From Planctomycetota bacterium (GTDB lineage: Bacteria; Planctomycetota; UBA1135), in the NCBI GenBank assembly GCA_002705055.1, contig PAHY01000052.1, positions 1 through 64,000 of the forward strand: a DNA stretch of 64,000 bases, written 5' to 3'. Positions 19,800 through 29,304 of this stretch are shown piece by piece. Under the pieces are notes generated by a model that did no database searches, had not been told where the DNA came from, and saw nothing but the letters and a program-made list of their open reading frames with translations. Each line of letters starts with the position of its first letter. The stretch's first letter is position 1. A program made the position numbers and the translations under genes.

Positions 19800-20530
19800 T
19801 GAGTCAGCCCGAGCTGATTCTCTATCAGTATCCGGGGCTCAGCCGCGGGGCCACGCTGTCGCCGCCCTGCGGCAAGGTGCAGATGGCGTTGCGCTACAAG
19901 GGGCTGAATTTCGAAGTGCACAATCTTCGAACGCCGGGCCAGGTGCGCAAGGTCAACCTGCGCGGACGGGTTCCGGCGCTGAAGATCGGCGACGAGCTGA
20001 TCGCCGACAGCACCGACATCCTCCACGCGCTGGAGCAGCGCTTCCCCGATCCACCGCTCGATCCGGCCGACCCGCAGCTGCGCCTCGAAGCGCTGCTGTG
20101 GGAGGACTGGGCCGATGAGTGCCTCTACTTCTACGCGGTCTATCTGCGCTGGATGCTGGAGGAGTCCTTCGAGGAGATGCGCCGCAAGGTCTTCTCTCGT
20201 CAGCCCTGGCCGCTGCGCGCGATCATCCCGGGGATCGCCAAGCGGCTGGTGCGGCGGCGGCTGGTCGGGCAGGGGACCGGAGACAAGCCGCGCGAAGTCG
20301 TCTGGCGCGAGTTCCGCGACGCGCTCGATCGCATCGACGCACGCCTCGAGGGCCGCTCCTTTCTGGTCGGCGATGCCCTGAGCCGCGCCGACTTGGCCGT
20401 CGCCTGCATCCTGGACCAGCTTGTGTCCGAAGTCCTTCCGCCCGGCCTGCACGCCGAACTCGAACCACGCCCGCAGCTGCGCGCCTGGCTCGAGCGCGTG
20501 CACGAGCAGGTGCCGACGGCTGCGGGTTAG
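19799..20530 (+). CDS. Glutathione S-transferase family protein
   Basis: N-terminal thioredoxin-like fold (VPALKIGDELIADSTDILHALEQRFPDPPL), C-terminal helical domain (FLVGDALSRADLAVACIL); TGATG overlap with the selenoprotein CDS. Confidence 0.85.
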   Translation: MSQPELILYQYPGLSRGATLSPPCGKVQMALRYKGLNFEVHNLRTPGQVRKVNLRGRVPALKIGDELIADSTDILHALEQRFPDPPLDPADPQLRLEALLWEDWADECLYFYAVYLRWMLEESFEEMRRKVFSRQPWPLRAIIPGIAKRLVRRRLVGQGTGDKPREVVWREFRDALDRIDARLEGRSFLVGDALSRADLAVACILDQLVSEVLPPGLHAELEPRPQLRAWLERVHEQVPTAAG

Positions 20531-20539
20531 CGGCGCGAC

Positions 20540-21442
20540 CTACGCGCCCATCACGCGATCCATCCGGCTCGCGATTTCGGCGAGTCGCTCGCGGCCGCCG
20601 CCGCCGACTTCGGCGGTGAACCAGCCGGCGTAGCCAATCTCGCGCAGCGCCTTCGTGACCTCGGGCCAGTCGCAGTCGTCATCGCCGATGCCGACCTGGA
20701 AGCCCTTCCACAGGCCTTCCTCGTTCTGCTTCTTGCGGCTGTAGCCCTTGACGTCGATCTTCATGATCCGCCGCCCCAGCGCCTCGACCCAGTGCTGCGG
20801 CCAGGCGTAACGCACTAGGTTGCCGACATCCAGATAGGCGCCCACGTGCGGGCTGCCGAAGCCGTCGATGTACTGCGCCATCTCAAGCGGCGACAACAGA
20901 AAGTTGTTCCAGACGTTCTCGAAGGCGATGTTCAGGCCCAGCTCTTCGGCGAGCGGCACCATGCGCATGATCTCGGCGCGCGAGCGCACCCAGGCATCGC
21001 GATAGCTGATGCCCTGGTTGACCACCGCCGGCACGACCAGCACCGTGTCGCCGCCGTAGGCCTTGCAGTCCTGCAGCGCCGTCTCGAGCGCGCGCACCCC
21101 TTCGGCGCGCACCTTCGGATCCGGGTGCGAGAAGGGCTTGCTCCAGTGCACGCTGTCGACCACGCCGTGAATCGGCAGCCCGGTCTGATCGCGCGCGTCC
21201 AGCACCTCCTGCCGATCCAGGCCATTCGGGCTGTCCAGCTCGATGCCGTCAAAGCCCAGCTCCTGCACCAGCTGGAACTTCTCCAGCACGCTCGAGCCGG
21301 CACCGACCATGCCGTACTTGACCGCCTTGCGCCAGGGCTTGCCGGCGGCGTCCTGGGGGCGCGCCCGCGCAGAGAGGGGAGCGGCGGCCGCGACCGCGGC
21401 TCCGGCGGCGAGAAAACCACGACGGGTGATCCGGTTCGACAT
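20540..21442 (-). CDS. Sugar phosphate isomerase/epimerase family protein, Tat-exported
   Basis: Tat signal MSNRITRRGFLAAGAAVAAAAPLSA; TIM-barrel motifs FDGIELDSPNG, NIAFENVWNNFLLSP, VGAYLDVGNLVRYAWP. Confidence 0.88.
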   Translation of the reverse strand: MSNRITRRGFLAAGAAVAAAAPLSARARPQDAAGKPWRKAVKYGMVGAGSSVLEKFQLVQELGFDGIELDSPNGLDRQEVLDARDQTGLPIHGVVDSVHWSKPFSHPDPKVRAEGVRALETALQDCKAYGGDTVLVVPAVVNQGISYRDAWVRSRAEIMRMVPLAEELGLNIAFENVWNNFLLSPLEMAQYIDGFGSPHVGAYLDVGNLVRYAWPQHWVEALGRRIMKIDVKGYSRKKQNEEGLWKGFQVGIGDDDCDWPEVTKALREIGYAGWFTAEVGGGGRERLAEIASRMDRVMGA

Positions 21443-21533
21443 GCGCGGATCCTAGCAACGAAAACGGGACTGCGCGCCGAAGCGAGCAGCCCCTAGGGAG
21501 AAAGGCCGGGAGAGAGGCCCGGCCCCGTGCGTC

Positions 21534-23024
21534 CTACTTGCGCGAGTAACGCGCGCGGTACAGGCCTTCGATGGTCGTGCCGCTCTCGGTGTAGTAGCGG
21601 TCGAGCCAGACGCTGTAGCCCGCGGAGTCGATCTCGGTGAAGTACAGGCGGTCGCGGAAGGCGCCGTACTGATCTTCGCCGCCGGAGATCTCAACGACCT
21701 TGCCGTTTTCGAGCGCGGCCTTGGAATCGACCGAGACCTGGCCGTCCGCCGAAGTCCAGTTGACCAGGATGCGGCCGCTCTCCGGGTCGAGCGAACGCGT
21801 GGTGACGCCTTCCCAGACCGTGCCGTCTTCCTGGGTGAGCTTCTGCTTCTCGACGATGGCGCCGTTATCCATGCGCTTCGCCGAGCAGCTGCCCTTGCCG
21901 GCAACCCACGACTGATCGGGCATCATCGCCTTGTACTCGACGCTGAACTCGCCTAGCAGGAACTCGTAGCGCTCAATGCCTGCGGCGCTGGCCGAGGCTT
22001 CCTGGGCGGCACCCTTGCGCCAGCATTCCATGGTCGCTTCGGTGGTCCAGGTCTTGCCGTTGTCGCGGGACAGCTCCCACTTGGTGGCGAAATAGTTCTT
22101 GTGGATGTCGTGCAGGGTCCAGCGGCCGATCGCGCCCGCTTCCTCGCGCACGACCTTCTGGTGCATGACCATGGCGTCGCCTTCGCGCGCGCCGACCAGC
22201 ACGTCGTGGTGGCCTTCGGTGCTCATCCAGGTCATGTGCCACTTGCCGGTTGTCGGCTCGAAGTTGACGACGGTCATCGAGTAGGGGCCCGACTGGCGGA
22301 TCACTTTGCCGTCGAGCTCTTTGGCGACTTTCCATTCCGTGACGAAGTCACCGTTCATCGCCACGTCCCATTCGCCGAGCCAGAAATCGAACTGCTGTTC
22401 GACCGGCACGCTGGCCAGGGCGACAGTGCGGCCGCGCTTCTTCAGGGCCGCGGCTTCTGCGGCTTCCGTGGGCTCGGCTTCGGTCCATTCCTGGCTTTCG
22501 AAAGCCGGCTCGCCGACCTCGAGGCCCTGCAGCTTGCGGCCCAGCGCCACCCAGCGCGGGTCGCTGTGCAGCGAGCGGAGGTCCGCATCCGATCCGTACT
22601 GGTTCGGGTCATTGAAGCCGGCCTCCACGGCCTGCTCGAGGAAGGCGAAGGCCTCGTCGGCCCGACCCTGGAGGGCGTGGACGCAGGCGATGTTGTAAAG
22701 CGCGATGGGGCGCACCGCATCGAAGGTCGCGGCCTTCGTGTGCACACGCAGCGCGCGATCCAGGTCGCCGCTCATGTGCAGGCTGTAGCCGAGCATCTGC
22801 CAGGCCTGGGCGTTCTCGGGCTGCGCAAGCACGATCTTGGCGTAGGCCACCGAGGCCGCCTGCAGATCGCCCTGCTGCAATAGAGCGCCCGCCTCTTGCA
22901 AGGTCGGCACTTCGGCGGCCGGCTGCGGGGCGGGCGGGGTGTCCTGCTGGGCGGTGGCGGTGGGGGCCACGAGGCTGGCTGTGCCGAGCAGAAGAAGAGT
23001 GAAGAGAGAGGGACGTCGGGACAT
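21534..23024 (-). CDS. TPR repeat protein with DUF1579-like C-terminal domains
   Basis: Start MSRRPSLFTLLLLGTASLVAPTATAQQ; TPR-like AWQMLGYSLHMSGDLDRAL; FWLGEWDVAMNGDFVTEWKV and a second FLLGEFSVEYKAM copy. Confidence 0.7.
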   Translation of the reverse strand: MSRRPSLFTLLLLGTASLVAPTATAQQDTPPAPQPAAEVPTLQEAGALLQQGDLQAASVAYAKIVLAQPENAQAWQMLGYSLHMSGDLDRALRVHTKAATFDAVRPIALYNIACVHALQGRADEAFAFLEQAVEAGFNDPNQYGSDADLRSLHSDPRWVALGRKLQGLEVGEPAFESQEWTEAEPTEAAEAAALKKRGRTVALASVPVEQQFDFWLGEWDVAMNGDFVTEWKVAKELDGKVIRQSGPYSMTVVNFEPTTGKWHMTWMSTEGHHDVLVGAREGDAMVMHQKVVREEAGAIGRWTLHDIHKNYFATKWELSRDNGKTWTTEATMECWRKGAAQEASASAAGIERYEFLLGEFSVEYKAMMPDQSWVAGKGSCSAKRMDNGAIVEKQKLTQEDGTVWEGVTTRSLDPESGRILVNWTSADGQVSVDSKAALENGKVVEISGGEDQYGAFRDRLYFTEIDSAGYSVWLDRYYTESGTTIEGLYRARYSRK

Positions 23025-23240
23025 CGTGAAGGGAGGCGCGCGGCGGGGTTGCGCCGAGCACCTTCTTTGTACGCACTGATTGGGGAAAGGTCCCCCGAAG
23101 TTGCGAAGGGCCGCAGGATCGGGGCGAGCGGCGAAGTCTCGAGGCTCTCCCCCGTGAATTCGCGGCGTACAGCTTGACGTGGCCGCAGAGCCGCCGCAAA
23201 CAGAGGGGGGGCTTGGCGGATTTCGGGTAAGGTGGAGGAG

Positions 23241-24785
23241 ATGCAGAAGTCGTTCTCGACGCTTTTGGTCGTGGGCGCGCTCGGCTTGCTGGGCGGCGCC
23301 TGTTCCTCCGGTTCCGTGTACGAGGGGCCGGCACCCCAGTACGTCCCCGTGCCCATGGGCGTGGCCAATGGCTATTGGGTGGCCGTGGACGAGAACCGCA
23401 ACGGGGTCTACGACGAAGGCGATGGCGACATCGAGGCCTCGGTGCCGCTTTATCTCGACGAGTACGTCGGCGATTACTACGGCGAGACCTACACCGACGG
23501 CTACGTCAGCTACTACTACTCCACCTGGGATCCATGGTGGAGCCCGTGGTGGGATCCCTACTGGCGTCCCGGCTACGGCTGGTACGGCCCGTGGCCCTGG
23601 TGGTACTGGTATCTGCACTGTGACCACGGTCACCACCATCACCACAACGATGGCGGATCGAGCGGTGGCTCGAACGGCGGCGGCAACGGGGGTGGAAATG
23701 GCGGCGGCAACGGCGGCGGGGCGCCCAGCCCCTTCATCGCGGACGCCTTCGTGATCGACGGCGATGGTGTCGGCGGATTCATCGACAACGGCAGCGGCTC
23801 GACCGGCGACGGCGGGGCTTATGCCGGTGGTTCGGTCGGCGGCTCCGACGGCCAGGCCGGCGGTTGGGGCAACGGCGAGAACGAAGACGACGACGCGCCG
23901 CTGATCGTGGTCTTCAGCGATGGGTACAGCACCGAGCTGGCCGCCGACGGCGACACGCCGGGTGGGGGTGCAGTCGGAGGCGGAGCGACCGGTGGCTCGA
24001 ACGGCGGCAATGCGGGCGGCGTGCCCGTGCCCGGCGGCGGCCTAGGAGGCCGCACCTTCAACACCTACAACCCCACGGCGTCGGCCCGTCTGGGCGATCC
24101 GGTCAATGGCTACGGCCTGAACGGCACGGCCCGCAAGGACCCGTCGCCGCCGCGTCCGAGCGAACGCAATGCCGGGCGCTGGGGCGGGGACTCCGGCGGG
24201 GGTGGGGGCATCGAGCCCAACCCGCGCGGCAACAACGGCGTGGCGACTGGCAACGGGGGCAGCTCCTCGCGTTCGACCGGCAGCCAGCCCGGCCGGGTTC
24301 TGCCGCCGCGCCCCAGCGGTTCGGCCAGCAACCGCCTGGGCAATGGCACCACGGGCTACGGCCTGAACGGCAGCGCCCGCAAGGATCCTGCGCCGGCGCG
24401 TCCCAGCGAGAAGAATTCCTCGCGCTGGGATTCCTCGCGCAACGGCTCGCAGCCTCAGCCTCGCAGCCAGCCGAACACGCGGCCCAGCACGCAACCGCGG
24501 GCGCAGCCGGTGCGCCCCAGCCAGCAGCCGCGCTCGAAGCCGAGCACGCGCCCGAGTCAGCAGCCGCGCAGCCAGCCCAACCGCACCAGCACCAAGCCGC
24601 GGTCGAGCGCCAGCAGTCGCGCGCAGTCGCGGCCCAGCAACTCCAGCTCGCGCCCGAAGTCGAGCTCGGGTAGCTCGGCCCGGCCCAAGTCGAGCTCGGG
24701 CAGCAGTGCGCGCCCGAAGTCGAGCAGCGCTCGACCCAGCCAGTCGCGCCCGAAGAGTTCGGGTGCGAGCCGTCGTCCGCGCTGA
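23241..24785 (+). CDS. Low-complexity lipoprotein: Trp/Tyr-rich, Gly/Asn-rich and Ser/Arg/Pro-rich segments
   Basis: Lipobox LLGGACSSG; SYYYSTWDPWWSPWWDPYWRPGYGWYGPWPWWYWYLHCDHGHHHHH; GGNGGGNGGGNGGG; RPKSSSGSSA repeats; SD ggtggaggag upstream. Confidence 0.75.
   Translation: MQKSFSTLLVVGALGLLGGACSSGSVYEGPAPQYVPVPMGVANGYWVAVDENRNGVYDEGDGDIEASVPLYLDEYVGDYYGETYTDGYVSYYYSTWDPWWSPWWDPYWRPGYGWYGPWPWWYWYLHCDHGHHHHHNDGGSSGGSNGGGNGGGNGGGNGGGAPSPFIADAFVIDGDGVGGFIDNGSGSTGDGGAYAGGSVGGSDGQAGGWGNGENEDDDAPLIVVFSDGYSTELAADGDTPGGGAVGGGATGGSNGGNAGGVPVPGGGLGGRTFNTYNPTASARLGDPVNGYGLNGTARKDPSPPRPSERNAGRWGGDSGGGGGIEPNPRGNNGVATGNGGSSSRSTGSQPGRVLPPRPSGSASNRLGNGTTGYGLNGSARKDPAPARPSEKNSSRWDSSRNGSQPQPRSQPNTRPSTQPRAQPVRPSQQPRSKPSTRPSQQPRSQPNRTSTKPRSSASSRAQSRPSNSSSRPKSSSGSSARPKSSSGSSARPKSSSARPSQSRPKSSGASRRPR
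24081..24428 (+). repeat. Internal duplication of a 34-residue unit (24081-24182 and 24327-24428)
   Basis: SARLGDPVNGYGLNGTARKDPSPPRPSERNAGRW vs SNRLGNGTTGYGLNGSARKDPAPARPSEKNSSRW. Confidence 0.85.
24651..24731 (+). repeat. 30-bp tandem repeat encoding RPKSSSGSSA, two full units plus a partial
   Basis: cgcccgaagtcgagctcgggtagctcggcc / cggcccaagtcgagctcgggcagcagtgcg / cgcccgaagtcgagcagcgct. Confidence 0.85.
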
Positions 24786-24824
24786 TCCGACTGCGGATCG
24801 GTACCGCGAGGTTATCCTTCTGGG

Positions 24825-26933
24825 ATGACGGGGGGGGGAGTCGCCGGGATTGCGCTTTGGGTGTGCCTTGGATGGGCCCAGGAACCGGCGCCGGAGCCAA
24901 ACTGGCTCAAGAACCCAGGCTTCGAAGCGCCCGCCGCGCGCGTCCATGAAGTCGTCGGCTGGCAGACCCAGGCCGGCGCTTGGCACAGCATGGCCAGCGA
25001 GGACGCCCCCGAAGGCGAGCGCATGCTCGCCTGGCAAAGTGGGCAGCTCGCGCGCACGCGGCAGGTCCTGCAGCGGCGCTTTGCGCAGCCGCAGTGGGTC
25101 GAGCTGCGCGCCATGGTGCGGGGCAGCGGCCCGGGTGAGCTGCGCCTCGCCGCGCGGGCGCTCGGCAAGCCGGGTGTGCAGCGCGCCGTCAGGCTGGTCG
25201 CGCCGAGCGAAGGCTGGGAACCGATCTCGCTTGTCCTGGCCGTCCCTGCAGGAACCGATCGCCTCGACGTCGAGTTGATCGCGAGCGGCCCCTTCGAGCT
25301 GGATCAGCTGCGGCTGGCGGAGAGCTCGAAGGAGCAGCTTCAAGCGGTCTCCGCCGCAGCCGAAGTCCAGTCCTTGAGCGACGAGATCTTCGCGAGCGCC
25401 CCGGGGCTGGAGCGTGAGCAGCTCCTGGTCGACTGGGCCGTGCATCCCGAGGCCCATGCGATTCTGCTTGGCTCGGGTTTCGATCAGACCACCGCCGAGC
25501 TGGGCGCAGAGTTCGACCGAGAGCTCTGGCGCGCGATGGGCCGGGTGCAGTCGCCGCAGCTGCTCAAGGAGCCTCCTCAGGCTCTGGTTCAGCCCCGGAC
25601 CGAAGCGGACGCGCTCGCCCTCGAGCGGGTCGCGCGCGAGTATCCGCTGCGAGCGGTCTACGCCAAGCTGCTCGCTCCGCAGCTCCAGCGCGGCGCGCTG
25701 CCGGCCGCGCAGGACGCCGCGATGCGGGTTCTGGCGGATGCCGGCGATGCGCGCTTCTTCGCCGCTTTTGAGTCGGTCTATCTTGGGGCGGCGCTCGAGC
25801 GTCGGGCTGCGCTGCTCGATGCGGCAGCGTCGATCCGCGACACCCAGGCCCTCGAGACTCTGGCCAAGCGGGTGCGTTCGGCGCGGGGGCTCGAGCGCGA
25901 GCTCGCCGAGAGGGCCTTCTTGCACGCGGCCCGGTCCGCGTCCGATCTGGAAGGGCGCGCCTGGCTGCTCGACACCGGGCTCGCCCATCGCGATTCCTAT
26001 GTGCGGCGCGCCAGTCTGCTGGCGCTGGGCCAGGAGCTGGAGCCGGTCGAGATCTCGGCGATTCTGCGCCTCACCCGCGACTCCGACCCTGAAGTCCTGC
26101 GCACCCTGATCCCGGTGCTCGCGGCGCATCCCTCGGATGCCTCCAGCCGCGCGCTGCAGGACCTGGTCGGTCACCGTCGCCCGGAGGTCGCCGCCGATGC
26201 GCTGCGCGGACTTTGGGCCCAGCGTTCCGGAGACTCCGGAGTCCGCTCCTTCGCCCGCGGGGTGATCGTCGGCGAGGGGCAATGGGCCGTGCAGCAGGCA
26301 GCGATCGAGCTGCTGGCACGCGACGAGCGCAACCTGCCGCCGCAGCGCCTGCGTCAGCTTGCCGTGTCGAGCGCAGACTGGCGCGTGGCACGCGCTGCGA
26401 CCCGCGTGCTGATCGCGCGCGGCGAGCAGGCACCCGAGGGCGCGCGCACCGCCCCCGAACAGGGTCAGACTCTGGTCGTCATCGCGCTTGATCGCGAGGC
26501 GATCGCCGCCGGGGATCCCACCGCGGTCGCGCCTTGGCTGCAGCTGCGTGAATGGCTGACCCAGGACGCGCTCCAGGCCAAACTCTGGCTCGCTGGTGTT
26601 CCGCCGCAGGCCTGGCGCGAGTCGGGCTTCGCCTCCGGCGCCGAGCGGCTGACGGCTTTCGATCGCTGGTTCGCCGAACGCCCTGTCCCGGTGGGGATCG
26701 GCAGCATGGGCGGCCTCCGCGAGGCCCTACGCAAGGCCTGCGCCGAGCAGGATGGGGTCGAGCTGGTGCTGGCGATCGACGCCGATCTGCGCGATGGCGA
26801 GCTGGAAGACTGGCTCGATCTCGCGGCGGACTTCCGGCGCTGGAATGCGCATCAGCAGCTCAAGCTGCGTGTGCTGACTGCCCCCGACGGCGGCCGGCTG
26901 AGCCTGGCGCTCAGCGAGTTCGCCGCCGACTAG
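24825..26933 (+). CDS. Secreted HEAT-repeat-like hypothetical protein
   Basis: Signal-like N terminus ending in WAQEPAPEPNWLKNPGFE; HEAT-like AILRLTRDSDPEVLRTLIPVLAAHPSDASSRALQDLVGHRRPEVAADALRGLW. Confidence 0.6.
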   Translation: MTGGGVAGIALWVCLGWAQEPAPEPNWLKNPGFEAPAARVHEVVGWQTQAGAWHSMASEDAPEGERMLAWQSGQLARTRQVLQRRFAQPQWVELRAMVRGSGPGELRLAARALGKPGVQRAVRLVAPSEGWEPISLVLAVPAGTDRLDVELIASGPFELDQLRLAESSKEQLQAVSAAAEVQSLSDEIFASAPGLEREQLLVDWAVHPEAHAILLGSGFDQTTAELGAEFDRELWRAMGRVQSPQLLKEPPQALVQPRTEADALALERVAREYPLRAVYAKLLAPQLQRGALPAAQDAAMRVLADAGDARFFAAFESVYLGAALERRAALLDAAASIRDTQALETLAKRVRSARGLERELAERAFLHAARSASDLEGRAWLLDTGLAHRDSYVRRASLLALGQELEPVEISAILRLTRDSDPEVLRTLIPVLAAHPSDASSRALQDLVGHRRPEVAADALRGLWAQRSGDSGVRSFARGVIVGEGQWAVQQAAIELLARDERNLPPQRLRQLAVSSADWRVARAATRVLIARGEQAPEGARTAPEQGQTLVVIALDREAIAAGDPTAVAPWLQLREWLTQDALQAKLWLAGVPPQAWRESGFASGAERLTAFDRWFAERPVPVGIGSMGGLREALRKACAEQDGVELVLAIDADLRDGELEDWLDLAADFRRWNAHQQLKLRVLTAPDGGRLSLALSEFAAD

Positions 26934-26936
26934 CTG

Positions 26937-27305
26937 CTAGCCTGCGCCCAGCTGCAGCCCGCAGCCCGGGCAGCGGCCGCCCGATTCCTGCAGAGCCTGC
27001 GGCGAGAACTCGTCCCCGCAGGCCGGGCAGCTGGCCGACTCGGCATCGAGGTCGATGGCATCCGAGTGATCTTCGGCGGCCATCGCTTCTTCCTGCGCCA
27101 TCTTGATGAAGCGGATGGCCCAAGGGGCGTCTTGGCTCGCGACCGCGAGCTGCATCCGACCGCCGCCTCAGTGGTTGGGGTTGGAGCCCGGCTTCAGTAC
27201 GATCCGCGCCTGGATGCCGCGCCCGGCCAGAAGCTCGACCCAGGGCGCCAGGGCTTCCGCATTGCCCTCGGCAAGCACCGTCTCGGCTGGCGTTTTCTCG
27301 TCCAC
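26937..27305 (-). CDS. DUF2007-like domain plus zinc ribbon protein interrupted by an in-frame TGA (27170..27168); candidate selenoprotein
   Basis: Conceptual translation from GTG at 27305: VDEKTPAETVLAEGNAEALAPWVELLAGRGIQARIVLKPGSNPNH-U-GGGRMQLAVASQDAPWAIRFIKMAQEEAMAAEDHSDAIDLDAESASCPACGDEFSPQALQESGGRCPGCGLQLGAG. The DUF2007-like fold appears to span the TGA. Confidence 0.55.
27135..27150 (-). promoter_or_regulatory. Putative second SECIS hairpin (GCTCGC-GGTC-GCGAGC on minus strand)
   Basis: Perfect 6-bp stem with GGUC loop starting 17 nt after the in-frame TGA; same loop as the hairpin at 19440-19455. Confidence 0.55.
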
Positions 27306-27344
27306 GCGTCCATCCTACCTCCGGGCCCCCTCCTTCCCCTGCCG

Positions 27345-28085
27345 ATGCCCGCCCCTTCCCTGGAAGTCCATCCGGACGCCCGCACCGCCTCTCGCGTGCT
27401 CGCCGAGCAGCTGGTGGCCCGCGTGCAGGCCGAGCCCGAACTCGTCCTTGGTCTGCCCACGGGCGGGACGCCGATCGAGCTGTACGCCGCCATGGTCGAA
27501 GCGCACCAAGAGGGGCGTGTCGATTGGTCGCAGGTCCGCAGCTTCAATCTCGACGAGTACTGGCCGATGGCGCCGGCTCACCCGCAGTCCTTCGCGCACT
27601 TCATGCGCGAACAGCTGTTCGAGCCGGCCGGCTTCGATCCGACGCGGACGCACATCCCTTCCGGCGAGGTCGCGCCGGAGTCGATCGCGCTGCACTGCGC
27701 CGCCTACGAAACGGCGATTCGAGCTGCCGGCGGCATCGCGGTGCAGGTGCTGGGGATTGGGCTGAACGGCCACCTGGGCTTCAACGAACCCGGCGCGCCG
27801 CGGGACGGCCGCACGGACCTAGTGGACCTCGCGCCCAGCACGCGCGAGCGCGCTGCGGCAGCCTTCGCTCCCGAAAAGGTGCCCGCGCGCGGCATCACGA
27901 TGGGGCTCGGCACGATCCTGGAAGCCAAGCAGATCGTGGTGCTGGCCTTCGGCACCGAGAAAGCCGAAGCGGTGGCGCGCTCCATCCAGGGCCCGGTTGA
28001 CGAGGCCTGTCCGGGCAGCCTGCTGCAGGAGCATGCCCAGGTGCATTGGCTGCTCGACGAAGCGGCGGCGAGTCAGCTGCGCTAG
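27345..28085 (+). CDS. nagB: Glucosamine-6-phosphate deaminase
   Basis: [69 protein letters not shown]. Confidence 0.9.
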   Translation: MPAPSLEVHPDARTASRVLAEQLVARVQAEPELVLGLPTGGTPIELYAAMVEAHQEGRVDWSQVRSFNLDEYWPMAPAHPQSFAHFMREQLFEPAGFDPTRTHIPSGEVAPESIALHCAAYETAIRAAGGIAVQVLGIGLNGHLGFNEPGAPRDGRTDLVDLAPSTRERAAAAFAPEKVPARGITMGLGTILEAKQIVVLAFGTEKAEAVARSIQGPVDEACPGSLLQEHAQVHWLLDEAAASQLR

Positions 28086-29119
28086 CCGATCTCGCTGACC
28101 TTGACCGGACGCCCTTCGGCGGCCGAACGATCGGCGGCGAACATCACGCGGTGCGTCTCGAGCGCGGTCGCGTAATCGGTGCGCGCCATCGGCCGCCCTT
28201 CCTTGCAGGCGTCGGCGAACTCCTGGAACTGCGGCTCGTAGGGGTGATCGGCGACGTCACCCGAGTCGATCAGCGCGGTGTGCAGGGTCGACCACTGATC
28301 CTTGACCAGCCCGTCGAACTTCTCGCTGTAGAACTTGTTGTCGAGGATGCTGCCCTCGGAGCCGCACAGGTGCAGGTGGAAGTAGTAGGGCTGCAGGCAG
28401 TCGACGATCGCCGCGCACTTGGCGATGCGGCCGTCTTCAAAGCGCAGGATGGTCGTGCTCGAAGTGTCGTACTCGTAGGGCTCGAAGATCTTCGACTTGG
28501 AGCGGGTCGAGTAGCTGGTCACTTCCTCGACCTTGCCGCCCATGAAGAACAGCAGCGCGTCCAGCGCGTGGCAGCCCGCGGTGAGCAGCGCCGAGCCGCC
28601 GTGCTCCTTCTTGACGTTCCACGGGAACTGGCCGTACCACGGGCCGATGCCGTGGTAGTAATCGACCTCGGCGTAGTGCAGCTCGCCGAACACGCCCTGG
28701 TCGATCATCGAACGGACCAGGCCGAAGTGCTTGGAGAAGCGGCACTCGAAGCAGACCCCGCCCTGGACCCCGTTGCGGCGCAGCGCCTCGTCGACGCGCT
28801 GGCAGTCCTCGAAGCTCATCGCGATCGGCTTCTCGATCAGGACGTGCTTGCCGGCATCGGCGGCCGCGATGGCCAGATCGGCGTGCAGCGAGGGGGGCGT
28901 GCAGATGTCGATCGCGGTGACTTCCGGGTCGGCGAGCATCGCCTGGAAGTCGGTGTAGGCGCGCAGCGGCAGGCCGTGCCGGGCCTCGAGTTCGGCGGGG
29001 TCATGCTCGCGGCGCGAGCAGATGGCCGTGACGGTCGCCCCGTTGACCGCTTTGAATGCCTCGATGTGGGCGCTGGCCGCCCAACCGTATCCGACGATGC
29101 CGACTTTGAGTTCGCTCAT
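28082..29119 (-). CDS. Gfo/Idh/MocA family oxidoreductase
   Basis: [69 protein letters not shown]. Confidence 0.92.
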   Translation of the reverse strand: MSELKVGIVGYGWAASAHIEAFKAVNGATVTAICSRREHDPAELEARHGLPLRAYTDFQAMLADPEVTAIDICTPPSLHADLAIAAADAGKHVLIEKPIAMSFEDCQRVDEALRRNGVQGGVCFECRFSKHFGLVRSMIDQGVFGELHYAEVDYYHGIGPWYGQFPWNVKKEHGGSALLTAGCHALDALLFFMGGKVEEVTSYSTRSKSKIFEPYEYDTSSTTILRFEDGRIAKCAAIVDCLQPYYFHLHLCGSEGSILDNKFYSEKFDGLVKDQWSTLHTALIDSGDVADHPYEPQFQEFADACKEGRPMARTDYATALETHRVMFAADRSAAEGRPVKVSEIG

Positions 29120-29163
29120 GATGCTGCCCGCCTGCGACGGGAACGGGCAGCTTAGCGGCCCGG

Positions 29164-29304
29164 CTACTCGGCCGGGGAGTTGAGTTCGACGGTGTTGGCC
29201 GCGTGCTGGGGAGCGGTCGGCAGGTCGATGACCCAGCTCGCCAGGGCGCAGAAGGCCAGGATGGCGGGCCAGATGTACGGACTCGAACGTCGTTCGTGTC
29301 GCAT
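29164..29304 (-). CDS. Small single-TM hypothetical protein
   Basis: [46 protein letters not shown]; one hydrophobic segment. Confidence 0.35.
   Translation of the reverse strand: MRHERRSSPYIWPAILAFCALASWVIDLPTAPQHAANTVELNSPAE

Noticed and set aside
24651-24731. Short tandem repeats considered as CRISPR
   Set aside because: Contiguous coding repeats of 30 bp without spacers, in frame with a Ser/Arg/Pro-rich protein.
24783-24830. Read-through of the TGA ending the low-complexity lipoprotein
   Set aside because: Downstream frame shows no conserved sequence and no suitable hairpin; a new start lies shortly after.
27194-27313. ATG at 27313 (good GGAGG upstream) as start of the DUF2007-like gene
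   Set aside because: It is out of frame with the DUF2007-like sequence and yields an Arg/Pro/Trp-rich nonsense peptide; GTG 27305 preferred, though an indel there cannot be excluded.
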